DNA of 64,000 bases, taken from NCBI RefSeq assembly GCF_016698645.1, contig NZ_CP068047.1, positions 1,647,001-1,711,000 on the forward strand, read 5' to 3'. The position numbers and the translations under genes were made by a program. The notes below the pieces were generated by a model. That model was given only the letters and a program-made list of their open reading frames with translations, searched no databases and was not told the origin of the DNA. This document shows positions 35,494 through 45,580 of the stretch, one piece after another; position 1 is the stretch's first letter; each line of letters starts with the position of its first letter. This DNA comes from Devosia oryziradicis (GTDB taxonomy: Bacteria; Pseudomonadota; Alphaproteobacteria; Rhizobiales; Devosiaceae).

Positions 35494-35624
35494 TTACCTC
35501 TCCCCTCTGGGGAGAGGTCGGCGGCGAGCCGCCGGGTGAGGGGACTTTACTGGGTGAGGTATATGCCGAAGCACCCCTCACCCGACCCTGCGGGTCGACC
35601 TCTCCCCGGAGGGGCGAGGTAAGG
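35494..35624. repeat. Compound palindromic repeat between hemH and a GntR gene
   Basis: Two outer arms of the CCTCTCCCC...GGGGAGAGG type and inner arms GGCGGCGAGCCGCC and CCCGACCCTGCGGGTCG, with CCCTCACCCG / CGGGTGAGGGG matching across the element. It fills the whole gap between two convergent stops and probably acts as an RNA end-stabilising or terminating structure. Related short pieces occur at 24491 and 62397. Confidence 0.75.
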
Positions 35625-35632
35625 AAGGGGCG

Positions 35633-36355
35633 CTAGCCCTTCCGTCCCTCGATGATCGCCTTGACCTCGCGTTCGACCGTATCGAGCAGGCGGTTGATTG
35701 CGTCCAGGGCCTGGTCCACGTCCGCGGCGAGGATGGCGTCGGCCAGTTCGCGGTGGATGGGGAAGGAATCCAGACCGAAGGCGTCGGCCGTGAAGGGGGA
35801 TGAGCCGCCGCGTTCCAGCGCGTGGTCGAGGTTCATCAGCAGCTGGCCATACATCGGGTTGCCGGTGGCGTCGTAGATGGCGCCGTGGAAGGCGTGGTCG
35901 GCCTTGCGCCATGGGCGGCCGGCATTGACCTCGATCAGCAGGACATCGCAGAGCTCGCTGATCTGCCGGCGCTGGGCCGGGGTAGCTTTCTCCGTCGCCT
36001 TACGGACGACGTCGTTTTCGAGCGTACGGCGGATTTCCATCAGGCGGAGCAGGGCTTCGCCCTCGAGGCGCACCATCGTCGGCACCAGGCCGCGCGAGGT
36101 CTGGACGCGAGCGGACAGGTACGTGCCGTCGCCGCGGCGGCGGCGGATGATGCCGAGGCCCTCCCATCGGTTGAGGGCTTCGCGGATGGTGGAGCGACCG
36201 ACGCCGAGCGTGGCGGCAAGGGAGACTTCAGGGGGCAGGCGATCGCCGATCTTGAGGCCGGAGCGCTCGACCATGTCGGCCAGCGCGTCGAGCACCGCAA
36301 CGCCACGCGTGCGGGTTTCGAGCGGCTCGAGATAGCTCAACGCCTCTGGTCTCAC
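35633..36355 (-). CDS. FadR-type GntR-family regulator
   Basis: 240 residues. Winged helix at the N-terminus (IGDRLPPEVSLAATLGVGRSTIREALNRWEGLGIIRRRRGDGTYLS) and an all-helical FCD ligand domain (MEIRRTLENDVVRKA, DHAFHGAIYDATGNPMYGQLL, HRELADAILAADVDQA) that usually binds a carboxylate through a metal. The GTG at 36355 has GGGAGG ten bases upstream. It closes the operon of the dipeptide-type ABC transporter and class V PLP enzyme, so it is the likely regulator of that pathway. Confidence 0.88.
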   Translation of the reverse strand: MRPEALSYLEPLETRTRGVAVLDALADMVERSGLKIGDRLPPEVSLAATLGVGRSTIREALNRWEGLGIIRRRRGDGTYLSARVQTSRGLVPTMVRLEGEALLRLMEIRRTLENDVVRKATEKATPAQRRQISELCDVLLIEVNAGRPWRKADHAFHGAIYDATGNPMYGQLLMNLDHALERGGSSPFTADAFGLDSFPIHRELADAILAADVDQALDAINRLLDTVEREVKAIIEGRKG

Positions 36356-36416
36356 TGCGCCAAATCCTCCCGGCGTGTGCGTTCGGCAGCACACACACCA
36401 CAGTTCGCGGCTTTTG

Positions 36417-37625
36417 TCAGCCTCGCGATGACAGGCGCGGTGCCGAGCCGGATTTGAGATCGAGCAGGTCGGTCAGCGCGTCGATGAGCAAATCCATCTG
36501 CGGCTTGGAATTGTAGCCCTGCACCGACAGGCGGACGATGCAGGTGTCCTGCCATTTGAAGACCGGAATTTCGATGCGGTACCTATCGTAGAGATCAACC
36601 TTGAGCTTGTCGGTGTCGCATTCCGGGATCGGCATGGCGATCATCTGCGGAGCGCTGAACTGGGGGGCGCTGAGCGGGGGCAGGCCAGTGCGTTCGCCGA
36701 GGCGCTGGGCCGTATCGAGCGCCAGGGCATGGCAATGAGCCTGCACGGCTTCCCAGTCGTTGTCGCGGCGATAGTCAAGCGCGGCGGGGACGGTGAGCCA
36801 CGGCGCGGGGTCGCGGGTGCCCTGCATTTCGAGTTCGTCGATGAAGGGCGAATTGCCGAAGGCGCCCTTGGCGCCGGGTTCCTTGGATTTATCGGTCCAG
36901 CCGTGGCTGATCACCAGCGGATCGATCAGGCCCTGCACTTCGGGGCGCGCATGGAGGAAGGCCGAGCCCTTGGGCGCCATCATCCACTTGTGGCAATTGC
37001 CGGAGTAGAAATCGGCACCGAGCTTGTCGAGTTCGAGCTTGATGTGGCCCGGCGTGTGGGCGCCGTCGATGACGCTCCAGATGCCGCGCTTGCGGGCTTC
37101 GGCGATCGAGCGCTCGATGGGGAAGAGCAGGGCCGTCGGCGAAGTGATGTGGCTAAGGAACAGCACGCGCGTGCGGTCGGTCATGCCGGCAATGATGGTA
37201 TCGGTGAACTGCGCCTCGGTCATGAGCGGCATGGGCACCTTGACCACGACCACTTCGGCGCCGGTCTTGCGGCAGACGTAGGCCCAGGTCTTTTCCAGTG
37301 CGGAGTATTCGTGGTCGGTGGTGAGGATCTGGTCGCCCGGCTTAAGATCGAGCGACTGGGCGACGATGTTGAGGCCGAGCGTGGCATTGGTCAGGCCGAC
37401 GATATTGTCCTGCGTCGTGCCCAGTTCGGTGGCCAGGGCGATGCGGGGCTGGCGCATGGTCTCGGTCAGGTTGCGGCCGAGGAACTCGACGGGCTGGCGC
37501 TCGAGTTCGAGCTGCCACTCCTGGTATTTGGCAAAGACTGGGCGCGGACAAGCACCGAACGAGCCGTGGTTGAGAAAGACGACATCCTCACGGATGAGGA
37601 ACTGCCGGGCGAGATTTTCAGACAA
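36417..37625 (-). CDS. Class V aminotransferase-fold PLP enzyme (isopenicillin-N-epimerase-like)
   Basis: 402 residues with the class V fold. The PLP lysine is Lys213 in SGNCHKWMMAPKG and Asp187 of VIDGAHTPG contacts the pyridine nitrogen. FLNHGSFGACPRPV at the start and the HKW context fit the isopenicillin-N-epimerase / cysteine-desulfurase-like subgroup. In such operons these enzymes act on imported amino acids or peptides, for example as racemases or lyases. The actual substrate is unknown. The gene starts one base past the stop of the permease gene, so it is co-translated with the transporter. Confidence 0.88.
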   Translation of the reverse strand: MSENLARQFLIREDVVFLNHGSFGACPRPVFAKYQEWQLELERQPVEFLGRNLTETMRQPRIALATELGTTQDNIVGLTNATLGLNIVAQSLDLKPGDQILTTDHEYSALEKTWAYVCRKTGAEVVVVKVPMPLMTEAQFTDTIIAGMTDRTRVLFLSHITSPTALLFPIERSIAEARKRGIWSVIDGAHTPGHIKLELDKLGADFYSGNCHKWMMAPKGSAFLHARPEVQGLIDPLVISHGWTDKSKEPGAKGAFGNSPFIDELEMQGTRDPAPWLTVPAALDYRRDNDWEAVQAHCHALALDTAQRLGERTGLPPLSAPQFSAPQMIAMPIPECDTDKLKVDLYDRYRIEIPVFKWQDTCIVRLSVQGYNSKPQMDLLIDALTDLLDLKSGSAPRLSSRG

Positions 37626-37626
37626 T

Positions 37627-38511
37627 TCAGCGGCCTTTCAAAGTCGGGTCGAGCGCATCGCGCAAGCCGTCGCCGAACAGCGAGGTCGCGAGGACGGTGA
37701 TGGCGAGCGCGGCCGTGGGGAAGACCGCCAGGTGCCAATAGAAGAACATGAAGTCGATGCCCTCGTTGATCATCTGGCCCCAGGTTGGCGTCGGCGGGGG
37801 AACACCCACGCCGAGGAAGCTCAGCGAGGCTTCGAGCATCATGGCGAGCGGGATGGAGAGGACGAAGCCGATGATGATCGGGCTGATGGAATTGGGGATG
37901 AGGTGGCGGCGGATGATGTACCAGGGCGAGGCGCCGAGCGCCTGGGCGGCGCGGACGAATTCCTTCTCGCGGAAGGATTTGACCTGGGCGCGGACGAGGA
38001 GGCAGACCTGTACCCAGCCGAAGAGCGCGGCGATGAAGACGATGGTGCCGTAGCCGCCCCGGGTGATGGCGCCGAGCAGCAGGGCGGCGAGCAGCGGCGG
38101 GACGACCGAGAAGACTTCGATGATGCGCATGATCACCCAGTCAATGCGGCCGCCGAAATAGCCGGCGAGGGCGCCGAGCGGGATGCCCACGAGAACGCTG
38201 AACAGGGCGGCGGTGAAGCCGATGGTGAGCGAGACACGGGCGCCGTAGACGATACGCGAATAGAAATCGCGCCCCAGATTGTCGATGCCGAACCAGTGCG
38301 TTGCCGACGGAAAGGCTAGCGCTTCGGTGAGGAAGCTCTGCGCTTCGGGGTCATAGGGCGTGATGAGCGGCGCGAAGATCGCCATCAGGATCAGAATGCC
38401 GAGCACCGTGCCGCCGATGACGGCGGCCTTGTTGGAGAGGAAGCGGCGCCAGGCGAACCAGAGCGGGCTGCGCTGGCCGGAGGCGGAGACGGGCGCTGTG
38501 GTGTCGGTCAT
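37627..38511 (-). CDS. Dipeptide-type ABC transporter permease (DppC-like)
   Basis: 294 residues with a cytoplasmic N-terminus and six membrane helices. The DppC/OppC N-terminal region is present (WRRFLSNKAAVIGGTVLGILILMAIFAPLITPYDP), as is HWFGIDNLGRDFYSRIVYGARVSLTIG. The EAA loop is FVRAAQALGASPWYIIRRHLIPNSI. The ATG at 38511 overlaps the preceding permease gene by four bases. The much longer open frame to 39279 is a shadow of that permease. Confidence 0.93.
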   Translation of the reverse strand: MTDTTAPVSASGQRSPLWFAWRRFLSNKAAVIGGTVLGILILMAIFAPLITPYDPEAQSFLTEALAFPSATHWFGIDNLGRDFYSRIVYGARVSLTIGFTAALFSVLVGIPLGALAGYFGGRIDWVIMRIIEVFSVVPPLLAALLLGAITRGGYGTIVFIAALFGWVQVCLLVRAQVKSFREKEFVRAAQALGASPWYIIRRHLIPNSISPIIIGFVLSIPLAMMLEASLSFLGVGVPPPTPTWGQMINEGIDFMFFYWHLAVFPTAALAITVLATSLFGDGLRDALDPTLKGR

Positions 38512-39437
38512 TCCGTGCCTCCCGTGCGGATGCGCGGATTGAGCAGAGCATAGGCAAGGTCGGACAGCAGATAGGCCAGGCAGTACATGAACGTGATCAG
38601 CAGCATCAGCGCCATCTGCAGCGTATAGTCGCGCACCTCGATGGAGGAGACGAAGTAGGCGCCAAGGCCGGGCACGCGGAACATGGCCTCGACGAAGATC
38701 GAGCCGGTGGCGGTGCCGATGAACATGGGCAGAAATACTGTCACCAGCGGGATGGCCGAGTTGCGCATGACGTGCTGGAAGATGATGCGACGCTCGCTCA
38801 GTCCCTTGGCGCGCAACACGGTGACGAAGGGCCGGTTCAGCGTGTCGAGCATGGCCGAGCGCGTGTAGCGCGCATAGGTCGCCAGCGGGATCAGGGCGTA
38901 GCAGATGATCGGCAGGATCCAGCGGTTGGGCTGGGGCCAGCCGCTGGCCGGCAGCCAGTTGAGCCAGACCGCAAAGATCAGGATCAGCAGCATGGAGGTG
39001 ACGAAGACTGGGATGGTGAGGCCCAGTGTTGCTACGGTGGAAGCGAGGTAGTCGATCCACGAATTGCGGTTGAGGGCGGCAGCCATGCCGAGGAGGATGC
39101 CTAGGGGCGCGCCGATCAGTACGCCGGAGCCGCCCAGGATGAGGCTCGGGACCCAGGCCCGGGAGATCAGTTCGACCACGGTTTCGCCGGGGCTCTGGAA
39201 AGGCACGCCGAAATCGAGGTGGAGCACGCCCCACATGTAGTTGAGATACTGGACATGCAGTGGCTGATCGAGTCCCCACTGCGCCATCATCTTGGCGCGC
39301 ACGGCCTCGGAAACCGGCATGTCATTGGCATCGAACGGACCGCCGGGGACGGAGTGCATCATCAGGAAGATGATGATGGAGACCACGATGAAGGTGAACG
39401 CGACCGAGAGGATGCGGCGGATGATGTGGGCGATCAT
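38508..39437 (-). CDS. Dipeptide-type ABC transporter permease (DppB-like)
   Basis: 309 residues, six helices, DppB/OppB family: start MIAHIIRRILSVAFTFIVVSIIIFLMMHSVPGGPFD, then RYTRSAMLDTLNRPFVTVLRAKGLSERRIIFQHVMRNSAIPLVT as EAA loop. It forms the membrane channel with the DppC-like protein. It lies ten bases after the stop of the fused ATPase gene. Confidence 0.93.
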   Translation of the reverse strand: MIAHIIRRILSVAFTFIVVSIIIFLMMHSVPGGPFDANDMPVSEAVRAKMMAQWGLDQPLHVQYLNYMWGVLHLDFGVPFQSPGETVVELISRAWVPSLILGGSGVLIGAPLGILLGMAAALNRNSWIDYLASTVATLGLTIPVFVTSMLLILIFAVWLNWLPASGWPQPNRWILPIICYALIPLATYARYTRSAMLDTLNRPFVTVLRAKGLSERRIIFQHVMRNSAIPLVTVFLPMFIGTATGSIFVEAMFRVPGLGAYFVSSIEVRDYTLQMALMLLITFMYCLAYLLSDLAYALLNPRIRTGGTE

Positions 39438-39447
39438 GGCTGGCTCC

Positions 39448-41205
39448 TCACGTCGTCACGATGGCCTCGACCCGGTGGCCCGGGGCGATGGTGACCAGTT
39501 GCGGGGTGGCATTGGGAGCCGCGCCGGTCTGGATGACGGTGAAGCGCGGGGTCTGGGCCTTGATCTCGTCGGCCGAGAGAAAGGTGCGCACGCCCCGCTC
39601 CCGGGGATCGGTGGCTGGAATAGCGTCGAGCAAGGCGCGCGTATAGGGGTGCTGCGGCTCGGCGAACAGGCGCTCGGTTGGGCCTTCCTCGACGACGCGG
39701 CCGCGATACATGACGACGACGCTGTCGGTCAGCGACTTGACGGTCGAGAGGTCGTGGCTGATGAAGAGGATGGAAAGGCCCAGTTCGGCCTGCAGCTTCT
39801 TGAGCAGGTTGATGATCTGCGCCTTGACCGTGACGTCGAGCGCGGAGGTCGGTTCGTCGGCGACGAGGACTGAGGGTTCGAGGATCAGCGCCCGGGCGAT
39901 GGCGACGCGCTGGCGCTGGCCGCCGGAGAGTTCGTGCGGATAGCGGCTGCCGAAGCTGCGGGGCAGGCCGACGCGTTCAAGCCAGCCGAGGGCTTTTTCC
40001 GTCTGCTCGCGCGATGTGCCCAGCCCATGGATATGCAGGGGCTCGGCGATGATCTGGGTCAGCGTCAGCATGGGATCGAGGGCCGAATAGCTGTCCTGGA
40101 ACACGATCTGCATGCGCTTGCGGAAGGGGATGAGCGCTGCTGGATCAAGCCCCGAAATGTCGGTGCCATCGACCAAAATCTGGCCCCTGGATGGTTCGGT
40201 GAGACGCATGGCCATGAGGCCGGTCGTGGTTTTGCCGGAACCGGATTCGCCGACGATAGCGACGATGCGATTACGTGGCAGCACGACATCGACAGCCTGG
40301 ACCGCCTGGAATTCGCCGTGGGTGATCCGGAAGCCATTGCGGCGGCGGATCGGGTAGGCCTTGGCGAGGCCGCGCAGTTCTAGCGCAGGCGCGATGGCCT
40401 CGGGGTCACCCTTGGAGGGCTCGAAGCGGGAATGGAGGCTGGCCAGCAGGGTCTTGGTGTAGTCGTGGCGCGGCGCCTCGAAAATCTGGGCGACCGAACC
40501 TTCTTCCATCACCTCGCCGCCATACATGACCAGCACGCGATCCACCGTTTCGGCAATGACGCCCAGGTCGTGCGTGATCATGATCAGTGCCATGCCGAAT
40601 TCGGCCTGCACTTTCTTGATGAGCTGGAGGATTTGCGCCTGGATGGTGACGTCGAGCGCGGTGGTCGGCTCGTCGGCGATAAGCACCTTGGGTCGGCAGG
40701 AAAGGGCCATGGCGATCATGGCGCGTTGCAGCATGCCGCCGGACAGCTGGTGCGGATAGTATTTGACGACGTCGGCGGCGTTCTTGATCTCGACGCGGAG
40801 CAGGAGTTGCTCGGCCTCGGCCAGGGCCTCGCGCTTGCCTATGTCGCGGTGGGCCTGGATGGTTTCGGCGATCTGGTGGCCGATGGTGAAGACCGGATCG
40901 AAAGCGGTCATCGGATCCTGGAAGATCATGGCAGCGGAGCGACCGCGTATGCGCTTGAGGTCTTCCTTGTCCGCTTTCAGCACATCGATGCCGTCGAGTG
41001 TCATCTTGGCCGCTGTGACCTTGGCGGTCGTCGGCAACAGGCGGAGCAGGGCACCGCAACTGACCGACTTGCCTGAGCCGCTTTCGCCGACGATGCCCAG
41101 GCTTTCGCCCTCGTTGACCGTAAAGCTCACGCCACGGACGGCATCGATCTGGCCATCATACTGGCTGAAGCTGACCCGGAGGCCTTCGATTTCGACGAGA
41201 GGCAT
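39448..41205 (-). CDS. Fused double ATPase of a dipeptide-type ABC transporter (DppD-DppF fusion)
   Basis: 585 residues containing two complete nucleotide-binding domains. The first has [24 protein letters not shown] and [14 protein letters not shown]. The second has [26 protein letters not shown] and [14 protein letters not shown], and each is followed by an oligopeptide-transporter C-terminal extension. In the Dpp family these are often two genes; here one chain supplies both. The start at 41205 has AAGGG seven bases upstream. Powers uptake through the two downstream permeases. Confidence 0.93.
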   Translation of the reverse strand: MPLVEIEGLRVSFSQYDGQIDAVRGVSFTVNEGESLGIVGESGSGKSVSCGALLRLLPTTAKVTAAKMTLDGIDVLKADKEDLKRIRGRSAAMIFQDPMTAFDPVFTIGHQIAETIQAHRDIGKREALAEAEQLLLRVEIKNAADVVKYYPHQLSGGMLQRAMIAMALSCRPKVLIADEPTTALDVTIQAQILQLIKKVQAEFGMALIMITHDLGVIAETVDRVLVMYGGEVMEEGSVAQIFEAPRHDYTKTLLASLHSRFEPSKGDPEAIAPALELRGLAKAYPIRRRNGFRITHGEFQAVQAVDVVLPRNRIVAIVGESGSGKTTTGLMAMRLTEPSRGQILVDGTDISGLDPAALIPFRKRMQIVFQDSYSALDPMLTLTQIIAEPLHIHGLGTSREQTEKALGWLERVGLPRSFGSRYPHELSGGQRQRVAIARALILEPSVLVADEPTSALDVTVKAQIINLLKKLQAELGLSILFISHDLSTVKSLTDSVVVMYRGRVVEEGPTERLFAEPQHPYTRALLDAIPATDPRERGVRTFLSADEIKAQTPRFTVIQTGAAPNATPQLVTIAPGHRVEAIVTT

Positions 41206-41268
41206 GAAGCGGCCCTTGGTGGAGGGCACTCCCCGACATAAGCCGGGGAGCGCATTGATCGATCGCGA

Positions 41269-42873
41269 CTACTGCTTGGTAATGTGCGTGAAGAAGTAGT
41301 GGCCGAGGCGGTCGAGCTGGGTGAAGCCGAGCGAGTTGGGCTGGACGCCATCACCTGTGATCTGATCGGAGACCACGGCGATGGTGACGGGGTGTACGAG
41401 CGGGACGATGAGGCCCTGGTCGATCATGACCTGCTCGGCTTCAGCGTACAGCTTGTAGCGGGTATCCCAGTCGCTCTCGGAGTCGGCCTTGGCGACGATC
41501 TCGTCATATTCCGGAATGAAGTAGCCGTGGCGGCCGCCATTGTAGAAGATGCCGTAGAAGTTCGACGGATCGAGATAGTCGTACTCATAGGGCGCGATGA
41601 AGATGTTGTTCTTCTTGCCGCGCAGGCCATCCATCCATTCCGGGCCGGGCAAGGCGCGGATGTTGAGGCTGATGCCCAGGACTTCCTTGAATTCTGCCTG
41701 GAGATACTGCGCCATGGCCGGGATGATGGCGCCATTATAGCCGCCCTCCTCGCGGTACCAGATTTCCACCTCCGGGAAGCCTTCGCCATTGGGGAAGCCG
41801 GCATCGGCGAGGAACTGCTTGGCCTTTTCGGGGTCGAAAGTGGCTTGGGCAACGACATCGGGATTGTAGCCAGGATAGCCGGGCGGCAGGATCGAGCCTG
41901 CCGGAATGGCAATGTCCTTGAGGACAGTGGTCGTCAGTTCCTCGCGGTTGACGGCGTAGTAGAAGGCGCGGCGGACATTGACATCGTTGAACGGCGCAGC
42001 ATCGAGGTCATAGGAGATGTACGAGGTCGCAAAGACGGCGTTCTTGCGGATGCCGTCGGGATAACGCTGGGTCGCTACCGGCACTTGGCCGGTATTGAGG
42101 AACGAATAATCGGCGTCACCGGCGAGGAAAGCCGGTAGGCCGACTTCAGGTGCATTGAGCGTCGGATCGAGTTCGAGGCGATCGATCTGCGGCGCCCAGG
42201 GGCCGGTATAAGTATCGGACTTGGTGAAGACGACCGAGTTGTTCGACTTTTCCCAGCTCTCGATTTCGAACGGGCCGGACGAAACGATGTTGGCCACGTC
42301 GAGGGCCCAGTCATCGCCGAGTTCGTCGACCTTGTGCTTGGGAACCGGGTACCAGAGGCTCGTGACCGACGGGAAGTAGGGCTTGGGCGCGACGGTGGTG
42401 ACTTCAATGGTGAGGTCATCGACGGCCTTGAGACCAAGGGTGGAAACGTCGGCGGTCCCCTCGGTGACTTCCTTCCAACCCTTGATGCCGCCGGCAAAGT
42501 CCCAGTACCAGGCGAAATCATAGCCCGAGGTGGCGGCGCGCTGCAGCGCGAAGACGAAGTCTTCGGCCGTCAGTGGTTCGCCATCGGACCAGACAAGGCC
42601 CGAGCGGAGCTTGAAGGTCCAGGTCAGGCCATCCTCGGACTGCGACCAGCTTTCGGCTGCCATCGGGGTCAGCTCGAACTCCTTGTCGAAGGTCGCGATC
42701 GGGATCTGCAGCAGCTCGGAGCCGGTGCCTCGATCATACACGGTCTTCATGTAGTCCATGTAGGTGCCGGCGGTGCTGCCGCTCGGGGCCACCACAGTGG
42801 TCTGGGCGAGTGCCGGGGCCGACAATGCCGTGGCGACGGCGAGCCCCCCGGCGATCTTGAGCAATGCGTTCAT
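41269..42873 (-). CDS. Dipeptide-type ABC transporter substrate-binding protein
   Basis: SBP family 5 periplasmic receptor of 534 residues. The signal peptide MNALLKIAGGLAVATALSAPALA precedes a typical body with FELTPMAAESWSQSEDGLTWTFKLRSGLVWSDGEPLTAEDFVFALQRA and DVNVRRAFYYAVNREEL. Family 5 proteins bind oligopeptides, opines, glutathione, nickel and others, so the ligand is open. Start at 42873 supported by AGGAGGGAG. It is the first gene of the six-gene minus-strand operon ending with the FadR-type regulator. Confidence 0.93.
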   Translation of the reverse strand: MNALLKIAGGLAVATALSAPALAQTTVVAPSGSTAGTYMDYMKTVYDRGTGSELLQIPIATFDKEFELTPMAAESWSQSEDGLTWTFKLRSGLVWSDGEPLTAEDFVFALQRAATSGYDFAWYWDFAGGIKGWKEVTEGTADVSTLGLKAVDDLTIEVTTVAPKPYFPSVTSLWYPVPKHKVDELGDDWALDVANIVSSGPFEIESWEKSNNSVVFTKSDTYTGPWAPQIDRLELDPTLNAPEVGLPAFLAGDADYSFLNTGQVPVATQRYPDGIRKNAVFATSYISYDLDAAPFNDVNVRRAFYYAVNREELTTTVLKDIAIPAGSILPPGYPGYNPDVVAQATFDPEKAKQFLADAGFPNGEGFPEVEIWYREEGGYNGAIIPAMAQYLQAEFKEVLGISLNIRALPGPEWMDGLRGKKNNIFIAPYEYDYLDPSNFYGIFYNGGRHGYFIPEYDEIVAKADSESDWDTRYKLYAEAEQVMIDQGLIVPLVHPVTIAVVSDQITGDGVQPNSLGFTQLDRLGHYFFTHITKQ

Positions 42874-43005
42874 TAAGCTCCCTCCTTGTTGCAGAGCCAG
42901 TTTCTGGACGTTTCCCTCATGCCGGCGCTGGCAGGCGCCGATCATTTTTCGTGTCGACTTGCGTCGCTTTGGCGGCGCCCTTTCCCTCGGCAGCTGCCTA
43001 ATGAC

Positions 43006-43020
43006 ATATGTCTGACAAAT
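43006..43020. promoter_or_regulatory. Operator-like palindrome upstream of the ABC transporter operon
   Basis: ATATGTCTGACAAAT contains TGTC-T-GACA, close to the TTGTnnGACAA-type sites of FadR-subfamily regulators. It lies about 135 bases upstream of the binding-protein start. The FadR-type gene at the far end of the operon is the natural candidate to bind it. Confidence 0.4.
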
Positions 43021-43065
43021 ACATCTGGGGTTGGCAAGGCGGTCTGTGGATAGGTGCTCACTTTC

Positions 43066-45468
43066 TCAATGGCCGTGTCGAGAGTGGGGGGCGATGATGC
43101 TCCTCGCCGCGTTTTCGATGGCGGCCGCATCGATACCGAAATGGGCGTAGAGGTCATTGACCGTGCCGGTCTGGCCGAAATGCTCGACGCCCAGCGTGAT
43201 CGTGCGGTGGCCCAGGACGCTTCCGAGCCAGCCCAGCGTTGCGGGATGGGCATCGATGGCGGTAACGAGGCCGGCGCGATGAGGGATTTCGGCCAGCAGG
43301 GTCTCGATATGGCTGGTGGCACTGTGGTCGCCGTGCAGACGAGCGCGCTGGGCGGCATGCCAGCCGGCATTGAGGCGGTCGGCCGAGGTGACGGCGAGGA
43401 TGGCCACATTGCGCCGGTCGCCCCCGATGGCGGCCGCTGCCGCGATGGCTTCGCTGGCGAGGACGCCCTGATAGGCGATGACCACCTCGCATTGCGGGGT
43501 TGGCGGTTTCAGCCAATAGGCACCGCGGATGATGCCATCGCTGAGGGCTTTGTCCACGCTGCGTGACGGTTGCTCGATGCTGCGGGTCGACAATCGCAGA
43601 TAGACAGAGCCGCCGGTGACATCGCGTGGCCAGTCGGCCAGGTCGGGGCGGGCATCGCCCGAGCGCTGCATGTAGTCGAAGGCCCAATCCATGATGACAG
43701 AGAGTTCGTCGGCAAAGGCGGGTTCGAAGCTGGCGAGGCCATCCTGCGCCATGCCGACCAGCGGGCTTGCAATGGATTGGTGTGCGCCGCCTTCGCCGGC
43801 CAGTGAAACGCCCGATGGCGTGGCGACGAGCAGGAAGCGCGCATCCTGGTAGCAGGCATAGTTGAGGGCATCGAGGCCGCGCGAGATGAAGGGATCATAG
43901 AGCGTGCCAATGGGCAGCAGGCGTTCGCCGAACAGCTCATGGCTGAGCCCGGCGGCGCCGAGCGCGAGAAACAGGTTCATCTCGGCAATGCCGAGTTCGA
44001 GATGCTGGCCCTCGGGCGTGAAGCGCCATTTCTGGGCGCTGGGAATGGCCTCCTTCTGGAAGACGTCGACCATTTCCCTAGCGGCGTAGAGATTGCGGCG
44101 ATTGACCCAGGTGCCCAGGTTGGTCGAGACCGTAACGTCGGGCGAGGTGGTTATGATGCGACGCGCGAGGTCGCTGTCGGTCTTGGCGATGGCGTCGAGG
44201 ATCTTGCCGAAAGCGGTCTGGGTCGAGGTCGCGCCAATGCCGACAAGTTGCGGGCCGATGGTGGCGACGGCGGGCGAAGTCAGGCGGCGGGGGGCTGTGG
44301 TGTTGAACGGCACCTCGGCGAGGAAACGCTCGATAGCGGCGGGATCAGCCAGGCCTTCGAACTTGTCCCATTCGTGGCCCTCGCGGACGCGCATCGACTG
44401 GCGCAGGGTATCGATCTGCGCCCCGGTCATCTGGCCAGCATGATTGTCCTTGTGGCCAGCCAAGGGGGTGGCCCAGCCCTTGACGGTATAAGCGATGAAG
44501 ACCGTTGGCTTGTCGCTGCCGGCCGCCTCGAACTGCTCAAGCAGGCTTTGCGTGCAATGACCGCCCAGATTGGCCATGAGCTCGGCGAGCTCGGCATCGC
44601 TGCGGCGCGCGATGAGGGCGGTGACGTCCCCCTGGTCGCCGATCTCGTCATTGAGACGCTCGCGCCAGGCCGCACCGCCGCGGAACATCAGCGCCGAGTA
44701 AACCGCGTTGGGAGCGGCATCGATCCACTTCTTGAGCCTGTCGCCGCCCGGCTCGGCGAAGGCAGCCCGTTGCAATGCGCCGTATTTCAGCGTGACCACA
44801 TTCCAGTCGAAGGCGCGGAAGATGGCTTCGATACGATCATAGAGCCCCTCGCGGACCACCCCGTCGAGGCTCTGGCGGTTGTAGTCGATGACCCACCAGG
44901 TGTTGCGCAGGCCGTGTTTCCAGCCCTCGAGCAGGCATTCATAGACATTGCCCTCGTCGAGTTCGGCATCGCCCACGAGAGCAACCATGCGGCCTTCGGG
45001 CCGCGACTTGTCGGCCCAGGGTTTGGCGCGGACATAATCCTGGATCAGGCTGGCAAAGGCGGTGAAGGCGACGCCGAGGCCCACCGAGCCGGTGGAGATA
45101 TCGACGTCATCGGTGTCCTTGGTGCGGCTGGGATAGGACTGGGCGCCGCCGAAGGCGCGGAAGTTTTGCAGCTTTTCGAGGGTCTGCTTGCCGAACAGAT
45201 ACTGGATGGCGTGGAAGACCGGCGCGGCATGGGGTTTGACAGCGACGCGATCCTCAGGTTTCAGCACGCCGAAATAGAGTGTCGCCATTATGGCGGCCAT
45301 GGAGGCGGAGCTCGCCTGGTGGCCGCCGACCTTTACGCCATCGACATTGGGGCGGATGTGGTTGGCGTGGTGGATCATCCAGTTGGACAGCCACAGCGAC
45401 TTGCGCGTCAGCGCCTCGATCGGGGCGATGCGCGTGTCCGTCGATCCGCTCATGCCGCCCTGATCCAT
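43066..45468 (-). CDS. Pyruvate-dehydrogenase-E1-like thiamine diphosphate enzyme (MdeB-like)
   Basis: 800 residues with the transketolase-like order: TPP domain, pyrimidine domain, C-terminal domain. The TPP motif is GDAELDEGNVYECLLEGWKHGLRNTWWVIDYNRQSLDG (GDx~28N). The second domain has HLELGIAEMNLFLALGAAGLSHELFGERLLPIGTLYDPFI. It resembles homodimeric E1 (AceE) but is about 90 residues shorter, lacking the usual N-terminal region that contacts E2. Similar proteins include MdeB, linked to 2-oxobutyrate from methionine breakdown. An AGGAGGT ribosome site fixes the start. Divergent from an Lrp gene. Confidence 0.85.
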   Translation of the reverse strand: MDQGGMSGSTDTRIAPIEALTRKSLWLSNWMIHHANHIRPNVDGVKVGGHQASSASMAAIMATLYFGVLKPEDRVAVKPHAAPVFHAIQYLFGKQTLEKLQNFRAFGGAQSYPSRTKDTDDVDISTGSVGLGVAFTAFASLIQDYVRAKPWADKSRPEGRMVALVGDAELDEGNVYECLLEGWKHGLRNTWWVIDYNRQSLDGVVREGLYDRIEAIFRAFDWNVVTLKYGALQRAAFAEPGGDRLKKWIDAAPNAVYSALMFRGGAAWRERLNDEIGDQGDVTALIARRSDAELAELMANLGGHCTQSLLEQFEAAGSDKPTVFIAYTVKGWATPLAGHKDNHAGQMTGAQIDTLRQSMRVREGHEWDKFEGLADPAAIERFLAEVPFNTTAPRRLTSPAVATIGPQLVGIGATSTQTAFGKILDAIAKTDSDLARRIITTSPDVTVSTNLGTWVNRRNLYAAREMVDVFQKEAIPSAQKWRFTPEGQHLELGIAEMNLFLALGAAGLSHELFGERLLPIGTLYDPFISRGLDALNYACYQDARFLLVATPSGVSLAGEGGAHQSIASPLVGMAQDGLASFEPAFADELSVIMDWAFDYMQRSGDARPDLADWPRDVTGGSVYLRLSTRSIEQPSRSVDKALSDGIIRGAYWLKPPTPQCEVVIAYQGVLASEAIAAAAAIGGDRRNVAILAVTSADRLNAGWHAAQRARLHGDHSATSHIETLLAEIPHRAGLVTAIDAHPATLGWLGSVLGHRTITLGVEHFGQTGTVNDLYAHFGIDAAAIENAARSIIAPHSRHGH

Positions 45469-45580
45469 GTGACCTCCTTGTCATTGCCATGACTTTGCGC
45501 CTTGCGGGGTGGCAGTTCTCGTCTATTTTGACCGTGTTGGCGCCGCCCTGCGCAGGATTTTGCAAGTTCGGAGGATGAAA

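Noticed and set aside
37627..39279. Long N-terminal extension of the DppC-like permease
   Set aside because: The first 255 codons are a shadow of the DppB-like gene. The ATG at 38511, overlapping the DppB stop by four bases, is the real start.
43939..45492. 517-codon open frame on the plus strand
   Set aside because: Antisense to the E1-like gene, no recognisable domain, shadow composition.
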